A stretch of DNA of 64,000 bases from Erysipelotrichaceae bacterium (GTDB lineage: Bacteria > Bacillota_I > Bacilli_A > Erysipelotrichales > Erysipelotrichaceae). Location of the stretch: positions 1-64,000 of the forward strand of contig JAFYHT010000023.1 in NCBI GenBank assembly GCA_017539025.1, written 5' to 3'. A program made the position numbers and the translations under genes. Positions 16,415 through 25,268 of the stretch are shown here, in pieces (within the stretch, counting starts at the first letter, position 1; each line of letters opens with the position of its first letter). The notes under the pieces were generated by a model. It was not told the DNA's origin and made no database searches. It was given only the letters and a program-made list of their open reading frames with translations.

Positions 16415-16489
16415 ATGGGAACATCAGTAAAAAGGGAGAATACTATCTTAGGGGTTAATGCCTCTTTACTTGTGTTTTGCGGAAATTAA
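16415..16489 (+). CDS. Possible 24-codon leader peptide
   Basis: A short open frame in the operon leader, from ATG 16415 to TAA 16487-16489 (an in-frame ATG at 16403 would add four residues). It is preceded by AAAGG at 16396-16400, rather far for 16415 and rather close for 16403. Nine bases after its stop a terminator-like hairpin begins (16499-16530). The arrangement of promoter, short frame, hairpin with T-run and structural gene is that of translation-linked attenuation. The peptide (N-terminus MGTSVKRE, C-terminus LLVFCGN) has no obvious run of one amino acid. Since an EF-G-like GTPase lies downstream, sensing of ribosome stalling is a reasonable guess, no more. Confidence 0.45.
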   Translation: MGTSVKRENTILGVNASLLVFCGN

Positions 16490-16498
16490 ACTTTTTTG

Positions 16499-16530
16499 AG
16501 TGGACGTAAAGCTGCGTTCACTTTTTATTT
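16499..16530 (+). terminator. Attenuator-like hairpin in the operon leader
   Basis: AGTGGACG pairs with CGTTCACT (one GT wobble) around TAAAGCTG, followed by TTTTTATTT. It lies between the leader peptide stop and the AAAGGAGG of the ankyrin gene, within one transcription unit. Confidence 0.7.
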
Positions 16531-16551
16531 GACAAAAGGAGGTTTAGAGTA

Positions 16552-17223
16552 ATGGATCAGGCAACAAATGATGCCTTATTGGACGCCTGCAGTACGGGAA
16601 AGCTTGATGAAGTAAAAAGAATGCTCGAAGAAGGAGCAGATCCCAACTGTATGAATGGTGATGGCCGTACAGGCCTGATGAGGGCTTCCAAGAGAGGTTA
16701 TGACGAGATCGTAAGAAGGCTGCTTGAGGCCGGTGCTGATGTCAAAGCACGCGATAATAATGATGATACTGCACTGATGGGTGCTGCAAAACACGGTCAC
16801 AATTACATCTGCAGGATGTTGATAGATGCCGGAGTCGATGTCAATGCGCAAGATCACAACGGAAGGACGGCTTTGATGAGGGCGGCTTTCCAGGGAGAAT
16901 CCGGAGTCGTTGAAACTCTGGTGGAATCCGGTGCAGAACTAGATATCACCGACAATAAAGGCCGTACAGCTCTGATGGAATCTGTTACAGCTTTCAAGGT
17001 AGATGTGATACACTATTTGCTGAGTAAAGGTGCTGATATCAACAAGAGAGACAAAGAAGGATGCACCTGCCTGATGCGTGCCAGCTATGGCGGTTATACG
17101 GATCTGGCGATCTATCTGCTCAACAGAGGAGCGGATAGAACTGTTGCGGACAATGCCGGCAGAACTGCATTGGATTATGTTCGTGACAAGGGTAATGAAG
17201 AGTTAATTAATTTGCTGAAATAA
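16552..17223 (+). CDS. Ankyrin-repeat protein
   Basis: A 223-residue protein made almost entirely of about six ankyrin repeats of 33 residues. The repeats show the ankyrin pattern DxxGRTALMRAAxxGxxxIVxxLLxxGADV, for example NGDGRTGLMRASKRGYDEIV, HNGRTALMRAAFQGES and EGCTCLMRASYGGYTDLA. There is no signal peptide, so it is cytoplasmic. AAAGGAGG precedes the ATG. It lies 12 bases before the EF-G-like gene and shares its promoter and leader, so the two products may act together, but ankyrin arrays only indicate protein binding. Confidence 0.9.
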   Translation: MDQATNDALLDACSTGKLDEVKRMLEEGADPNCMNGDGRTGLMRASKRGYDEIVRRLLEAGADVKARDNNDDTALMGAAKHGHNYICRMLIDAGVDVNAQDHNGRTALMRAAFQGESGVVETLVESGAELDITDNKGRTALMESVTAFKVDVIHYLLSKGADINKRDKEGCTCLMRASYGGYTDLAIYLLNRGADRTVADNAGRTALDYVRDKGNEELINLLK

Positions 17224-17235
17224 AAGGGGAGAGTT

Positions 17236-19248
17236 ATGAAAGAATATTTGGCAAAAGACGTTAGAAACGTCGTATTACTGGGCCATTCCGGCGCCGGTAA
17301 AACAGCTTTGGTCGAGTCTGCATTATTCCAGACCAAGGCGATCGACCGTATGGGAAAGACGACCGACGGTACAGCTGCGATGGATTTCGATCCTGAAGAA
17401 GCAAAAAGAGGTGTATCTGTCTATACAGCGCTTGCACCGATCGAATGGAAGAATGTAAAGATCAACTTCATCGATACTCCGGGTTACCTGGACTATGAAG
17501 GTGAAAAGGTTTCCGGTGCAGCTGCAGCTGATCTGGCTGTTATCGTTGTTTCCGCAAAAGACGGTATCGAATCCGGTACGGAATCTGCAGCAAAACTCTG
17601 CAAGAAGAACGGTATCCCTGTTGTCTTCTTCGTCAACAAGATCGATGATGACAACGCTGATTTTGAAAAGACAGTTGATGAACTCAGAAACAAGTTCGGT
17701 ACTTCTGTCGTTCCGTTCGAGATCCCTGTCATGGAAGGAAAGAAGATGACCGGTTCTTCCAAAGTTCTGGACGATCCTTCCAATCCTCATTATGATCAGA
17801 TCGCTGAAGCAATCGCTTCTGCTGATGATGAACTGATGGAAAAATTCTTCGAAGGTGAGCCGTTCACTCCGGAAGAGACTGCAAAAGGTCTGAAGCTCGC
17901 TCTGAATTCCGGCGAATTCAAGCCGTTATTCGCAGGTAGCGCAACTTCTTCACAGGGTGTTGCCCAGCTTCTTGATTTCATCAAGGAAAACTGCCCGGTA
18001 TACACCGACTATGGCACAGTTACCGATAAAGACGGCACAACACTGAAGACTGATGATTCCGAAGCATTCTCTGCTCTGGTCTTCAAGACAGTCGTTGATG
18101 CGTTCGTCGGCAAGATCTCTTATGTCAAGGTCATGTCAGGTACTCTGACTCCGCAGACTGCTTTATACAACTCCAAGAAAGACCAGGCTGAAAAGGCCGG
18201 CGGTCTGTTTGTCGTATGCGGCAAGCAGCAGACTCCGATCAACAAGCTCAGCTGTGGTGATATCGGTGCTTTAACGAAGTTATTAGTCACTGAAACAAAC
18301 GACACTCTTTGCACAAAAGAGAAGAAGGTCGTCTTCAAGGATATCGAATATCCGCGTCCGATGTTAGGTGTTGCAGTATCTCCGAAGACAAAAGATGACG
18401 AAGACAAGATGTCTGATGCATTGAAGAAAGTCCTGATTGAAGACAAGTCTCTGAACTTTGTCAGAAACGCTGAAACAGGCGAACAGGTATTATACGGTGT
18501 CGGTGATCAGCAGCTTGATGTCGTTGTCAGTAAGCTTAAGAGCAGATACAAGGTTGAAGTTGTCTTCAAAGAGCCGAAGGTCCAGTATCGTGAGACGATC
18601 AGAGGCAAGTCTGAAGTCCAAGGTAAATATAAGAAGCAGAACGGCGGTGCCGGTCAGTATGGTGATGTCTGGGTAAGATTTGAACCGAACCCTGATTCAG
18701 AAGAAATGGTATTCGCTGAAGAAGTATTCGGTGGTGCTGTTCCGAAGAACTACTTCCCATCCGTTGAAGCAGGCTTAAGAGGCTGTATGGCTAAGGGTCC
18801 TTTAGCAGGATGCAAGGTCGTCAACGTCAAGGCTACATTATATGATGGATCTTACCACCCGGTAGATTCCAAGCCGAACTCATTCGAGGCTGCCGCAAGA
18901 CTGGCATTCAAGGCCGGTATTCCTAAGGCAAACCCGATCCTTCTGGAACCAATCGGTAAGGTTACCGTTATCTGTCCGGAAGAGTACACTGGTGATATCA
19001 TCGGTGACTTCAACAAGAGACGTGGTATGATCATGGATACAGGTTCTGCTGAACCGGGCGAAGCCAAGATCGATGCAGAAGTTCCAATGGCAGAAATGCT
19101 GAAGTATGCAACTGAACTGCGTTCCATGACAAAGGGTAGAGGCACATATGTCATTGACTTTGACAGATATGAACCGGCTCCTCAGAACGTCACAGACAAG
19201 GTAGTTGCTGCAACTGCTGCTGAAAGAAAAGACGACGACGAAGATTAA
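17236..19248 (+). CDS. EF-G-like translational GTPase (second EF-G type)
   Basis: A 670-residue GTPase with EF-G domain order. G1 is GHSGAGKT (residues 16-23), G3 DTPG, G4 NKID. Domain II, III, IV (NGGAGQYGDVWVRFEP) and V (domain with TELRSMTKGRGTY) all follow. It belongs to the EF-G-like/FusA2 group rather than the housekeeping EF-G: the switch I element reads RGVSVYTA where canonical EF-G has RGITI, so the conserved Thr is Ser. Such paralogues may act in recycling, stress or antibiotic protection; the sequence cannot decide. AGGGGAGAG precedes the ATG. The operon leader with a short peptide and hairpin suggests attenuation control. Confidence 0.88.
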   Translation: MKEYLAKDVRNVVLLGHSGAGKTALVESALFQTKAIDRMGKTTDGTAAMDFDPEEAKRGVSVYTALAPIEWKNVKINFIDTPGYLDYEGEKVSGAAAADLAVIVVSAKDGIESGTESAAKLCKKNGIPVVFFVNKIDDDNADFEKTVDELRNKFGTSVVPFEIPVMEGKKMTGSSKVLDDPSNPHYDQIAEAIASADDELMEKFFEGEPFTPEETAKGLKLALNSGEFKPLFAGSATSSQGVAQLLDFIKENCPVYTDYGTVTDKDGTTLKTDDSEAFSALVFKTVVDAFVGKISYVKVMSGTLTPQTALYNSKKDQAEKAGGLFVVCGKQQTPINKLSCGDIGALTKLLVTETNDTLCTKEKKVVFKDIEYPRPMLGVAVSPKTKDDEDKMSDALKKVLIEDKSLNFVRNAETGEQVLYGVGDQQLDVVVSKLKSRYKVEVVFKEPKVQYRETIRGKSEVQGKYKKQNGGAGQYGDVWVRFEPNPDSEEMVFAEEVFGGAVPKNYFPSVEAGLRGCMAKGPLAGCKVVNVKATLYDGSYHPVDSKPNSFEAAARLAFKAGIPKANPILLEPIGKVTVICPEEYTGDIIGDFNKRRGMIMDTGSAEPGEAKIDAEVPMAEMLKYATELRSMTKGRGTYVIDFDRYEPAPQNVTDKVVAATAAERKDDDED

Positions 19249-19270
19249 TCTTCAGTCAGACAATCAAACA

Positions 19271-19307
19271 AAAAAAAGGAAGAACGATCAATCAGTTCTT
19301 CCTTTTT
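19271..19307. terminator. Bidirectional terminator between EF-G-like gene and htrA
   Basis: AAAAAGGAAGAAC (19273-19285) pairs with GTTCTTCCTTTTT (19295-19307). The stop codon of htrA (19292-19294, minus) lies in the loop, so one arm is coding sequence of htrA. Confidence 0.9.
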
Positions 19308-20416
19308 GGTTCGCGGTTCAGCTGTTCTGCTGATTCAAGCGTGACTTCGAAGTTCATCGTATTGCCATCTCTAAGTACTTCGATATTCACTGTCTGGCCG
19401 ATCGACTTGCTGTCGAGGGCTTTGGACAGATCGGCATAGGATGAGACTTTCGTATCATCGATCGATACGATGACATCGTTTGCCTGTAAACCGGCTTTTT
19501 CTGCACTTCCTCCTTCGATGACTTCCGTGACTAATACACCGTCAGTGGAATAGTAGGAAGAATTGGTTGCGACTTTGATGCCGATCGTAGCTCTGTCTTT
19601 GACATATCCGTTAGTGACGAGCTCATTGATGATTCTTGTAACGGTGTTGGCCGGGATCGCATATCCCATACCTTCGACCGATGTTGAAGACATGCCGGCA
19701 GATTTCTTGGCATTGACGATGCCGATCAGATTGCCGTTGATGTCAAACAGGCCGCCGCCTGAATTTCCGGCATTGACTGCCGCATTGGTCTGGATGACTG
19801 TCATGTAGACATTATTGATATAGATCTCTTTTTCCAGTGCTGATACGATGCCGTTGGAACAGGATACTCCAAGTCCTAAAGGATTACCGATGGCAATGAC
19901 ATCTTCACCTAACATCAGCTGCGATGAATCCGCAAAGGATGCATATGGCAGATCATTGGCTTCGATCTTCAGTACTGCCAGATCGGTCTTGGAATCATAG
20001 CCGATGACTTTTGCACCATATGTCTGACCATTATAGGCTTTGACTTCAAGTGTTTCTTCATCGACCAGTCCTTCGATGACGTGATAGTTTGTAACGATAT
20101 AGCCGTCTGATGAGAAGATGACTCCCGATCCGGCCGATGTGCTTGTGGAATTGCCTTCAAAGAAGAAGAATCCTGAGCTGTTGGATGACCTGATCGTGCA
20201 GGTGATCTCTACGACTGTATCATAGGCTTTTTCGATCGCCTTGGTATAATCGGATTTTTCAATGCCTGTGTATTCTACTTCATTTACGACGACATTGCTT
20301 TCAAGGCTGCTCTTGTGTTCTTTGTTGTATAAGGATAATACCGAGAATGTTCCCAGTCCGGAACCCAGCAAGGCAACCAGAAAGATGATCAGTATGTTCT
20401 TTAAAGTTACTTTCAT
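19292..20416 (-). CDS. htrA: HtrA/DegP-like serine protease
   Basis: A 374-residue membrane-anchored S1C protease that degrades or refolds damaged exported proteins outside the membrane. One N-terminal transmembrane anchor (residues 6-28) precedes the trypsin-like domain with catalytic His112 (TNYHV), Asp145 (KTDLAVLK) and Ser219 (NAGNSGGGLF). A single PDZ domain covers about 270-360. A ribosome site GGTGAGGAA lies just before the ATG on the minus strand. The promoter carries three 11-bp repeats (20438-20480) shared with the response regulator promoter and the VTC operon, so the two-component system at 35632-37678 probably controls it, much as CiaRH controls htrA in streptococci. Confidence 0.93.
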   Translation of the reverse strand: MKVTLKNILIIFLVALLGSGLGTFSVLSLYNKEHKSSLESNVVVNEVEYTGIEKSDYTKAIEKAYDTVVEITCTIRSSNSSGFFFFEGNSTSTSAGSGVIFSSDGYIVTNYHVIEGLVDEETLEVKAYNGQTYGAKVIGYDSKTDLAVLKIEANDLPYASFADSSQLMLGEDVIAIGNPLGLGVSCSNGIVSALEKEIYINNVYMTVIQTNAAVNAGNSGGGLFDINGNLIGIVNAKKSAGMSSTSVEGMGYAIPANTVTRIINELVTNGYVKDRATIGIKVATNSSYYSTDGVLVTEVIEGGSAEKAGLQANDVIVSIDDTKVSSYADLSKALDSKSIGQTVNIEVLRDGNTMNFEVTLESAEQLNREPKRKN

Positions 20417-20437
20417 ATTTTCCTCACCTCACTTACT

Positions 20438-20480
20438 AATATAGGATCGCAATGTGAATTTCATCTGAATTTTACTTAAA
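20438..20480 (-). promoter_or_regulatory. 11-bp repeat operator and -10 box of htrA
   Basis: On the minus strand: TTTAAG (20480-20475), N5, TTCAGA (20469-20464), N5, TTCACA (20458-20453), then 9 bases and TATATT (20443-20438). The 19-mer TTCAGATGAAATTCACATT matches the response regulator promoter at 35594 except one base. The outer repeat overlaps the -35 region of the divergent CPBP protease promoter, so the regulator could affect both. Confidence 0.75.
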
Positions 20481-20499
20481 TTGCTGAAAAAGCTATAAT
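20471..20499 (+). promoter_or_regulatory. Promoter directly before the CPBP protease gene
   Basis: TTTACT (20471-20476), a 17-base spacer and a perfect TATAAT (20494-20499). The ATG at 20507 begins 7 bases later with no ribosome site, indicating a leaderless mRNA. Confidence 0.75.
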
Positions 20500-20506
20500 C
20501 ATATGT

Positions 20507-21427
20507 ATGAGTAAAAAGGAACATCGCGTCTCTAAAAGATATGCCAAGCGTCAGTTCAATACGGTAGGATTGTTGCTGATCATGTATGCGCTGGCCGTTT
20601 TGATCGTTCCTTATTTCTTACACATGTATCTGGTTTCAGAGGATTCCATCATCGTTCATGATGAGATGTTATATTATGGCCTTTATTTCATCATCATTTT
20701 ATTCGGCACACTGATCCCGTTTTTTGTGATGCGCAAGATCTTCAAGATCCCGTTCAAGAAGATCAACCGTAATTTTTCGGCGACTTTTGTCGATCTTTTC
20801 GTTCAGACGATCGTTTTCTTTACGATCTGTATCGGTCTGACTTATGTTTCCAATATCCTGTTCTCATATCTCGGGATGCAGGGAAAACTGATCTCTTCGA
20901 TCGGTTTCAGCTATGATGAGGCAAATCTTGATAATGCCTTGTATGTATTCATGCTGATCGTCGTTACACCGATCGTTGAGGAATATGCTTTCAGAGGTGT
21001 CTTGTTGAATGTGCTTTCCAAATTTGGAAAGACGTTTGGTTTATATGCCATGGCAACCATTTTCGCTTTGGCTCATCTGAGTTTTGTAGAAATGATCCCG
21101 GCTTTCATCATGGGTGTGGAACTGGGTAAAACATCTTTGCGATACAAGAGTATCCAGCCGACGATCTTCATCCACATGCTTTTCAATGGATTGATCTATG
21201 CGTTGTGTGTCATTCCTGCTTCGATCACAAAATATATGGCATATGGCATAGCTGCCATCGTTACGATCGCCGCTTATCTGATCTTATCAGGCAGATATGA
21301 AAGGATCAGGATACAGAAACTTCGTTCCAACAGGATCACGAATATCGTGTTCTTTTCAAGGCCTGCTATCATCATTGCGATGCTGCTGATGGTATTGGAT
21401 TCCGCGCTTTTCCTATTCTTTAACTAG
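20507..21427 (+). CDS. CPBP-family intramembrane glutamic protease
   Basis: A 306-residue multi-pass membrane protein of the CAAX protease and bacteriocin-processing (CPBP/Abi) family. The three active-site motifs are present: EEYAFR (Glu158, Glu159, Arg163), AHLSF with His190, and IHMLFN near residue 223. About eight hydrophobic segments are seen. There is no Shine-Dalgarno site; ATG 20507 follows TATAAT by 7 bases, so translation is probably from a leaderless mRNA. An ATG at 20503 is out of frame. It is followed after 10 bases by a GNAT gene and then the GH5/GT2 gene, probably one transcript. The substrate is unknown. Confidence 0.88.
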   Translation: MSKKEHRVSKRYAKRQFNTVGLLLIMYALAVLIVPYFLHMYLVSEDSIIVHDEMLYYGLYFIIILFGTLIPFFVMRKIFKIPFKKINRNFSATFVDLFVQTIVFFTICIGLTYVSNILFSYLGMQGKLISSIGFSYDEANLDNALYVFMLIVVTPIVEEYAFRGVLLNVLSKFGKTFGLYAMATIFALAHLSFVEMIPAFIMGVELGKTSLRYKSIQPTIFIHMLFNGLIYALCVIPASITKYMAYGIAAIVTIAAYLILSGRYERIRIQKLRSNRITNIVFFSRPAIIIAMLLMVLDSALFLFFN

Positions 21428-21437
21428 AAATTCTGAT

Positions 21438-21989
21438 ATGAGATTATTTGAAGGATATCCTGCCCTTGAAGATGATGTGCTGATCATCAGAAAGATGTCT
21501 TTTTCTGATGCAAAGGCTTTGAAAGAAATGACAGAAAACAGAAACATCTATCATTATCTGCCGACCTTTCTTTATGAGTGCAGGTATGAAGACAAACGCG
21601 AAGTATTGGAAAAGATGGATGTAGAATGCATGAAGACACATGATTCCGTTTTGATGGGCATCTATCCGAAAGAAAAGGAAGATGAATTGCTGGGGATCGC
21701 CGAGATCTACAGTTACAAGGAAGAAAGGAATAAGGCTTCGATCGGATACAGACTGAAAGAAGAATATTGGGGTAAGGGGATCGCGACCCGTGTTGCAAGG
21801 CTCTTGAGAGATTATCTGATCGATGAGATCGGGTTGAGAACGATCACTGCCCATGTCATGAGAGAAAACAAAGCTTCTGGCAGAGTTCTGATCAAGAACG
21901 GTTTCTACAACAAATATCCGGATAATATGGAGGACTGGGGTTTTGAAGAACCTGTCCTTGTCGATAAATATGTCATTCAGAACAAATGA
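21438..21989 (+). CDS. GNAT-family N-acetyltransferase (RimJ/RimL-like)
   Basis: A 183-residue acetyltransferase of the RimJ/RimL-like subgroup, which modifies protein N-termini or small amines. The acetyl-CoA loop is in RLKEEYWGKGIATRVARLL (about residues 105-123), with GKGIAT as the pyrophosphate-binding turn, followed by ITAHVMRENKASGRVLIKNGF, the second signature. It begins 10 bases after the CPBP gene with no clear ribosome site, so reinitiation is likely. Its end lies 14 bases before the chosen start of the GH5/GT2 gene. A role in modifying the polysaccharide made by the next gene is possible but unsupported. Confidence 0.85.
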   Translation: MRLFEGYPALEDDVLIIRKMSFSDAKALKEMTENRNIYHYLPTFLYECRYEDKREVLEKMDVECMKTHDSVLMGIYPKEKEDELLGIAEIYSYKEERNKASIGYRLKEEYWGKGIATRVARLLRDYLIDEIGLRTITAHVMRENKASGRVLIKNGFYNKYPDNMEDWGFEEPVLVDKYVIQNK

Positions 21990-22003
21990 TCAAAGGAGTT
22001 GCC

Positions 22004-25000
22004 ATGTTCAGGTCGGAAAAGAATATTTGCTATAAATTCATAGCTGCTTTTTTTGTTATTCTGCTTTCTGTTTCGATCATGTCTTTTTACGTTCAGGCAG
22101 AAGATGAAGAAACGGCTATTGAATCTCATGATGCAAGGCCTTCTGTCGATGGTCATCTTTCAGTTGAAAACACACATCTGGTCAATGAAACTGGAGAAAT
22201 TGTTACATTAAGAGGTATCTCGACCCATGGACTGACCTGGTATCCGGATTATATCAACGAGAATCTGTTCAGAGATCTTTCTGAAAACTGGAACTGCAAT
22301 ATCATAAGACTGGCGATGTATTCGACTGATTATGTCATAAACAGAAAAGAAAATCTTGAGATCCTTTACCGTGGTATTGAAGCAGCGATCAATGCGGATA
22401 TGTATGTCCTGGTAGACTGGCACATCCTGGATGACTATGATCCTTTGATCAATGTGAAACAGGCAGAGGTCTTTTTTGAAGAGATCACCAAGAAATACGG
22501 AAACATCCCAAATCTCATCTATGAGATCTGCAACGAACCAAACAGAGATTGTACGTGGGACAGCGTATATGAATATGCCGAGATCATCATTCCGATCATC
22601 AGAAGCAATTCTCCCGATTCTGTGATCGTTGTCGGTACTCCGGAATACGATCAGGATATCGAAAGTCCTTTATTGAAAAGGATCGAAGATGAAAATGTCA
22701 TGTATGTCTTCCACTTTTATACCGCTTCTCACTACGAAATGATGAGAAAGAAACTTTCCGGTGCGATCGATGCAGGACTTCCGGTATTCATATCGGAATG
22801 TGGAATCACGGAAGCGGATGGAAATGGGAAGATCGATTATGATAATGCCTGTATCTGGTTCGATTATCTGCACAGTCATAATATTCCATATATCATCTGG
22901 AACCTTTCCAACAAGGATGAATCATCATCTTTCATCAAGGCTTCCAGCAATGAGATTTCTCATCTGGAAGACGAAGATCTGACGCATGTCGGAAAATGGG
23001 TGAGATCTCTTCTGTTGAACAAAGATCCGCATGTCATCGTTGACGATGGAACGATTCAGAAATATACATTTGTTGAAAGATTATTGATCTATGTCAATTC
23101 TCTGGGCTCTAAGGGCATCGTTTCAACAAAAACATGGCCGAAGATCGCTGCTTCGTGTCTTCTTTTGACGCTTATGGCGTATACTGCCATCTTCTTCCTT
23201 CAGAAGAAGATGAAAGAAAAATTCAGGACTTATGATGACTTCGTAAAGGATATTGAACCGTCAAAAGAAGAAGTGAAACAGAAACTGATCAGCATCGCTG
23301 TGATCCTTCTTTCTTCACTGTTTACTTTGATCTATCTTGTCTGGAGGATCTTTTTCTCGATCTCGGTCAGAAGTGGTTTCATCGCTCTGATCGCAAATAT
23401 TGCGCTGTTGATCGTGGAACTGTTTGGTTTTGTGGAGACAGCGATCCATTACTTTTCTCTGACACAGATCAGGAAACATCCTTTGCCTGCTATTGAAGAA
23501 GATGAGTATCCCGATGTCGATATCTTCATCGCAACATATAACGAACCTTGTGATCTCTTGAGAAGGACGATCAACGGCTGTAAGCACCTGCATTATCCCG
23601 ATCCTTCCAAAGTCCATATCTGGGTCTGCGATGATAATCGAAGGAAGGAAATGAGACAGTTGGCGAAGAAGATGAAAGTCGGTTACTTTGATCGCCCCGA
23701 CAATAAGGGTGCCAAAGCCGGAAACCTGAATCATGCGATGTCTCTGACATCTTCGCCATATGTCGTGACATTGGATGCGGATATGATCGTACGAAGCGAT
23801 TTCCTGATGAAGACGGTCCCGTATTTCGTTGATTTTGAAAAGCGTAATGAAGGTCTTAAGGAGGATGAGAAAGTTCATCTTGGCTTATTGCAGACACCGC
23901 AGTGTTTCTATGATCCCGACGTCTTCCAGCACGCTTTGTATTCCGAGAACAGGATCCCGAATGAACAGGATTTCTTTTATCGCAGTATCGAGGTTGCCAA
24001 AACTTCTACCAATTCCGTCATCTATGGCGGTTCCAATACCGTATTATCCCGCAAGGCGATCGAAGCGATCGGCGGTTTCTATACGGAATCGATCACAGAG
24101 GACTTTGCGACTGGTCTGCTGATCGAAGCAGAAGGTTTTGTATCTCTGGGTCTGGGAGAACCTTTGGCCAGCGGAAGAGCTCCGCATACATTTAAGGAGC
24201 ACATCCAGCAAAGGACCAGATGGGGAAGAGGTGTCATCGTTACCGGAAAGAAGCTGGATATCTTCAAAAGGAAGGATCTTTCAATATTCCAGAAACTCAG
24301 TTACTGGAGTTCTGTCGTTTACTGGTATTCTCCTATCAAGAATCTGATCTATGTCTTGTCACCGCTATTGTTTGCGGCATTCAATATTCCTGTGATCAGA
24401 TGTAACTGGCTGGAACTTCTTGTTTACTGGTTGCCAATGTTTCTCTTACAGGATCTGTGCTTAAGAGTAGTCAGCGGCAATACTGTTTCCACCAAGTGGA
24501 GCGGTATCTATGAGACCAGTGTCATGCCTCATCTGCTGATCCCGATCATCAAGGAGTCACTGGGCATCACGTTGTCAAAATTCCTGGTTACGGATAAGAC
24601 AAAGAAAGAAGTCAGGAAGACCGATCTGAAGATGATGGCACCATTCATCATACTGATCCTTCTTTCTGTATTTGGTATTTTCAGAGTCCTGACATTATTG
24701 AAAAAACAGAATCCGATGAGTATGATCGTCATCCTGTTCTGGCTTTTGAGAAATCTCTATTTCCTGGTCATGGCTTTATTCCTGATCGATGGCAGGGATT
24801 CTGACAGCGAGGTCGTCAAGGTCAAAGATGCGGAACTGATCACCGTCACAAAGGAAGTAAAGGATAAGAAATACAGTTTCTATGGCATCACGACATTATT
24901 GACAGAACACAGTATCCGGATGATGTTGGATGAATCGCAGGATCTGAAGGTCGGCGATAATGTTGAAATTCAGTTCGAAAAGGGCGAATATCGTGTCAGA

Positions 25001-25219
25001 TTGAAAGGTGTTGTGATCGATGTGATCCAGTCACGTTTCAATGAACAGAGAGTCCATACGGTTGAGATCCTTGATTTCGGAAAGAAAGAACTGGAATACT
25101 TCCAGATCCTCTATGACAGAGTTCCGACCTTGCCTCAATCTCTAAGCAGGGATCTGGGTGTCCTTCCTTATCTGTGGAGGAACATCGTTGAAAGAGCTGC
25201 CAGGGCAGGCAGGATCTGA
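22004..25219 (+). CDS. GH5 glucanase fused to cellulose-synthase-like GT2 and PilZ-like tail
   Basis: A 1071-residue membrane protein. Residues 1-31 form a signal/anchor. About 45-330 is a GH5 (endoglucanase-like) domain with acid/base Glu178 (CNEPN) and nucleophile Glu265 (ISECG). A transmembrane segment at about 385-405 and two near 430-475 lead to a GT2 domain with the processive synthase residues Asp543/Asp544, DAD (591-593), TED (698-700) and QRTRW (736-740), then more membrane segments. The C-terminal 120 residues resemble PilZ but lack the RxxxR and D/NxSxxG c-di-GMP motifs. It should make and export a beta-glucan while trimming it outside. Start ATG 22004 has AAAGGAG upstream; ATG 21986 does not. 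Which beta-glucan is made cannot be told. Confidence 0.88.
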   Translation: MFRSEKNICYKFIAAFFVILLSVSIMSFYVQAEDEETAIESHDARPSVDGHLSVENTHLVNETGEIVTLRGISTHGLTWYPDYINENLFRDLSENWNCNIIRLAMYSTDYVINRKENLEILYRGIEAAINADMYVLVDWHILDDYDPLINVKQAEVFFEEITKKYGNIPNLIYEICNEPNRDCTWDSVYEYAEIIIPIIRSNSPDSVIVVGTPEYDQDIESPLLKRIEDENVMYVFHFYTASHYEMMRKKLSGAIDAGLPVFISECGITEADGNGKIDYDNACIWFDYLHSHNIPYIIWNLSNKDESSSFIKASSNEISHLEDEDLTHVGKWVRSLLLNKDPHVIVDDGTIQKYTFVERLLIYVNSLGSKGIVSTKTWPKIAASCLLLTLMAYTAIFFLQKKMKEKFRTYDDFVKDIEPSKEEVKQKLISIAVILLSSLFTLIYLVWRIFFSISVRSGFIALIANIALLIVELFGFVETAIHYFSLTQIRKHPLPAIEEDEYPDVDIFIATYNEPCDLLRRTINGCKHLHYPDPSKVHIWVCDDNRRKEMRQLAKKMKVGYFDRPDNKGAKAGNLNHAMSLTSSPYVVTLDADMIVRSDFLMKTVPYFVDFEKRNEGLKEDEKVHLGLLQTPQCFYDPDVFQHALYSENRIPNEQDFFYRSIEVAKTSTNSVIYGGSNTVLSRKAIEAIGGFYTESITEDFATGLLIEAEGFVSLGLGEPLASGRAPHTFKEHIQQRTRWGRGVIVTGKKLDIFKRKDLSIFQKLSYWSSVVYWYSPIKNLIYVLSPLLFAAFNIPVIRCNWLELLVYWLPMFLLQDLCLRVVSGNTVSTKWSGIYETSVMPHLLIPIIKESLGITLSKFLVTDKTKKEVRKTDLKMMAPFIILILLSVFGIFRVLTLLKKQNPMSMIVILFWLLRNLYFLVMALFLIDGRDSDSEVVKVKDAELITVTKEVKDKKYSFYGITTLLTEHSIRMMLDESQDLKVGDNVEIQFEKGEYRVRLKGVVIDVIQSRFNEQRVHTVEILDFGKKELEYFQILYDRVPTLPQSLSRDLGVLPYLWRNIVERAARAGRI

Positions 25220-25240
25220 TGAAAAAGAATTATGATCATG

Positions 25241-25268
25241 AAGCGCTCATTAAGAGCGCTTTGCTTAT
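25241..25268 (+). terminator. Hairpin terminator after the GH5/GT2 gene
   Basis: AAGCGCTC pairs with GAGCGCTT around ATTAA; the following T tract is interrupted, so strength is moderate. Confidence 0.65.
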
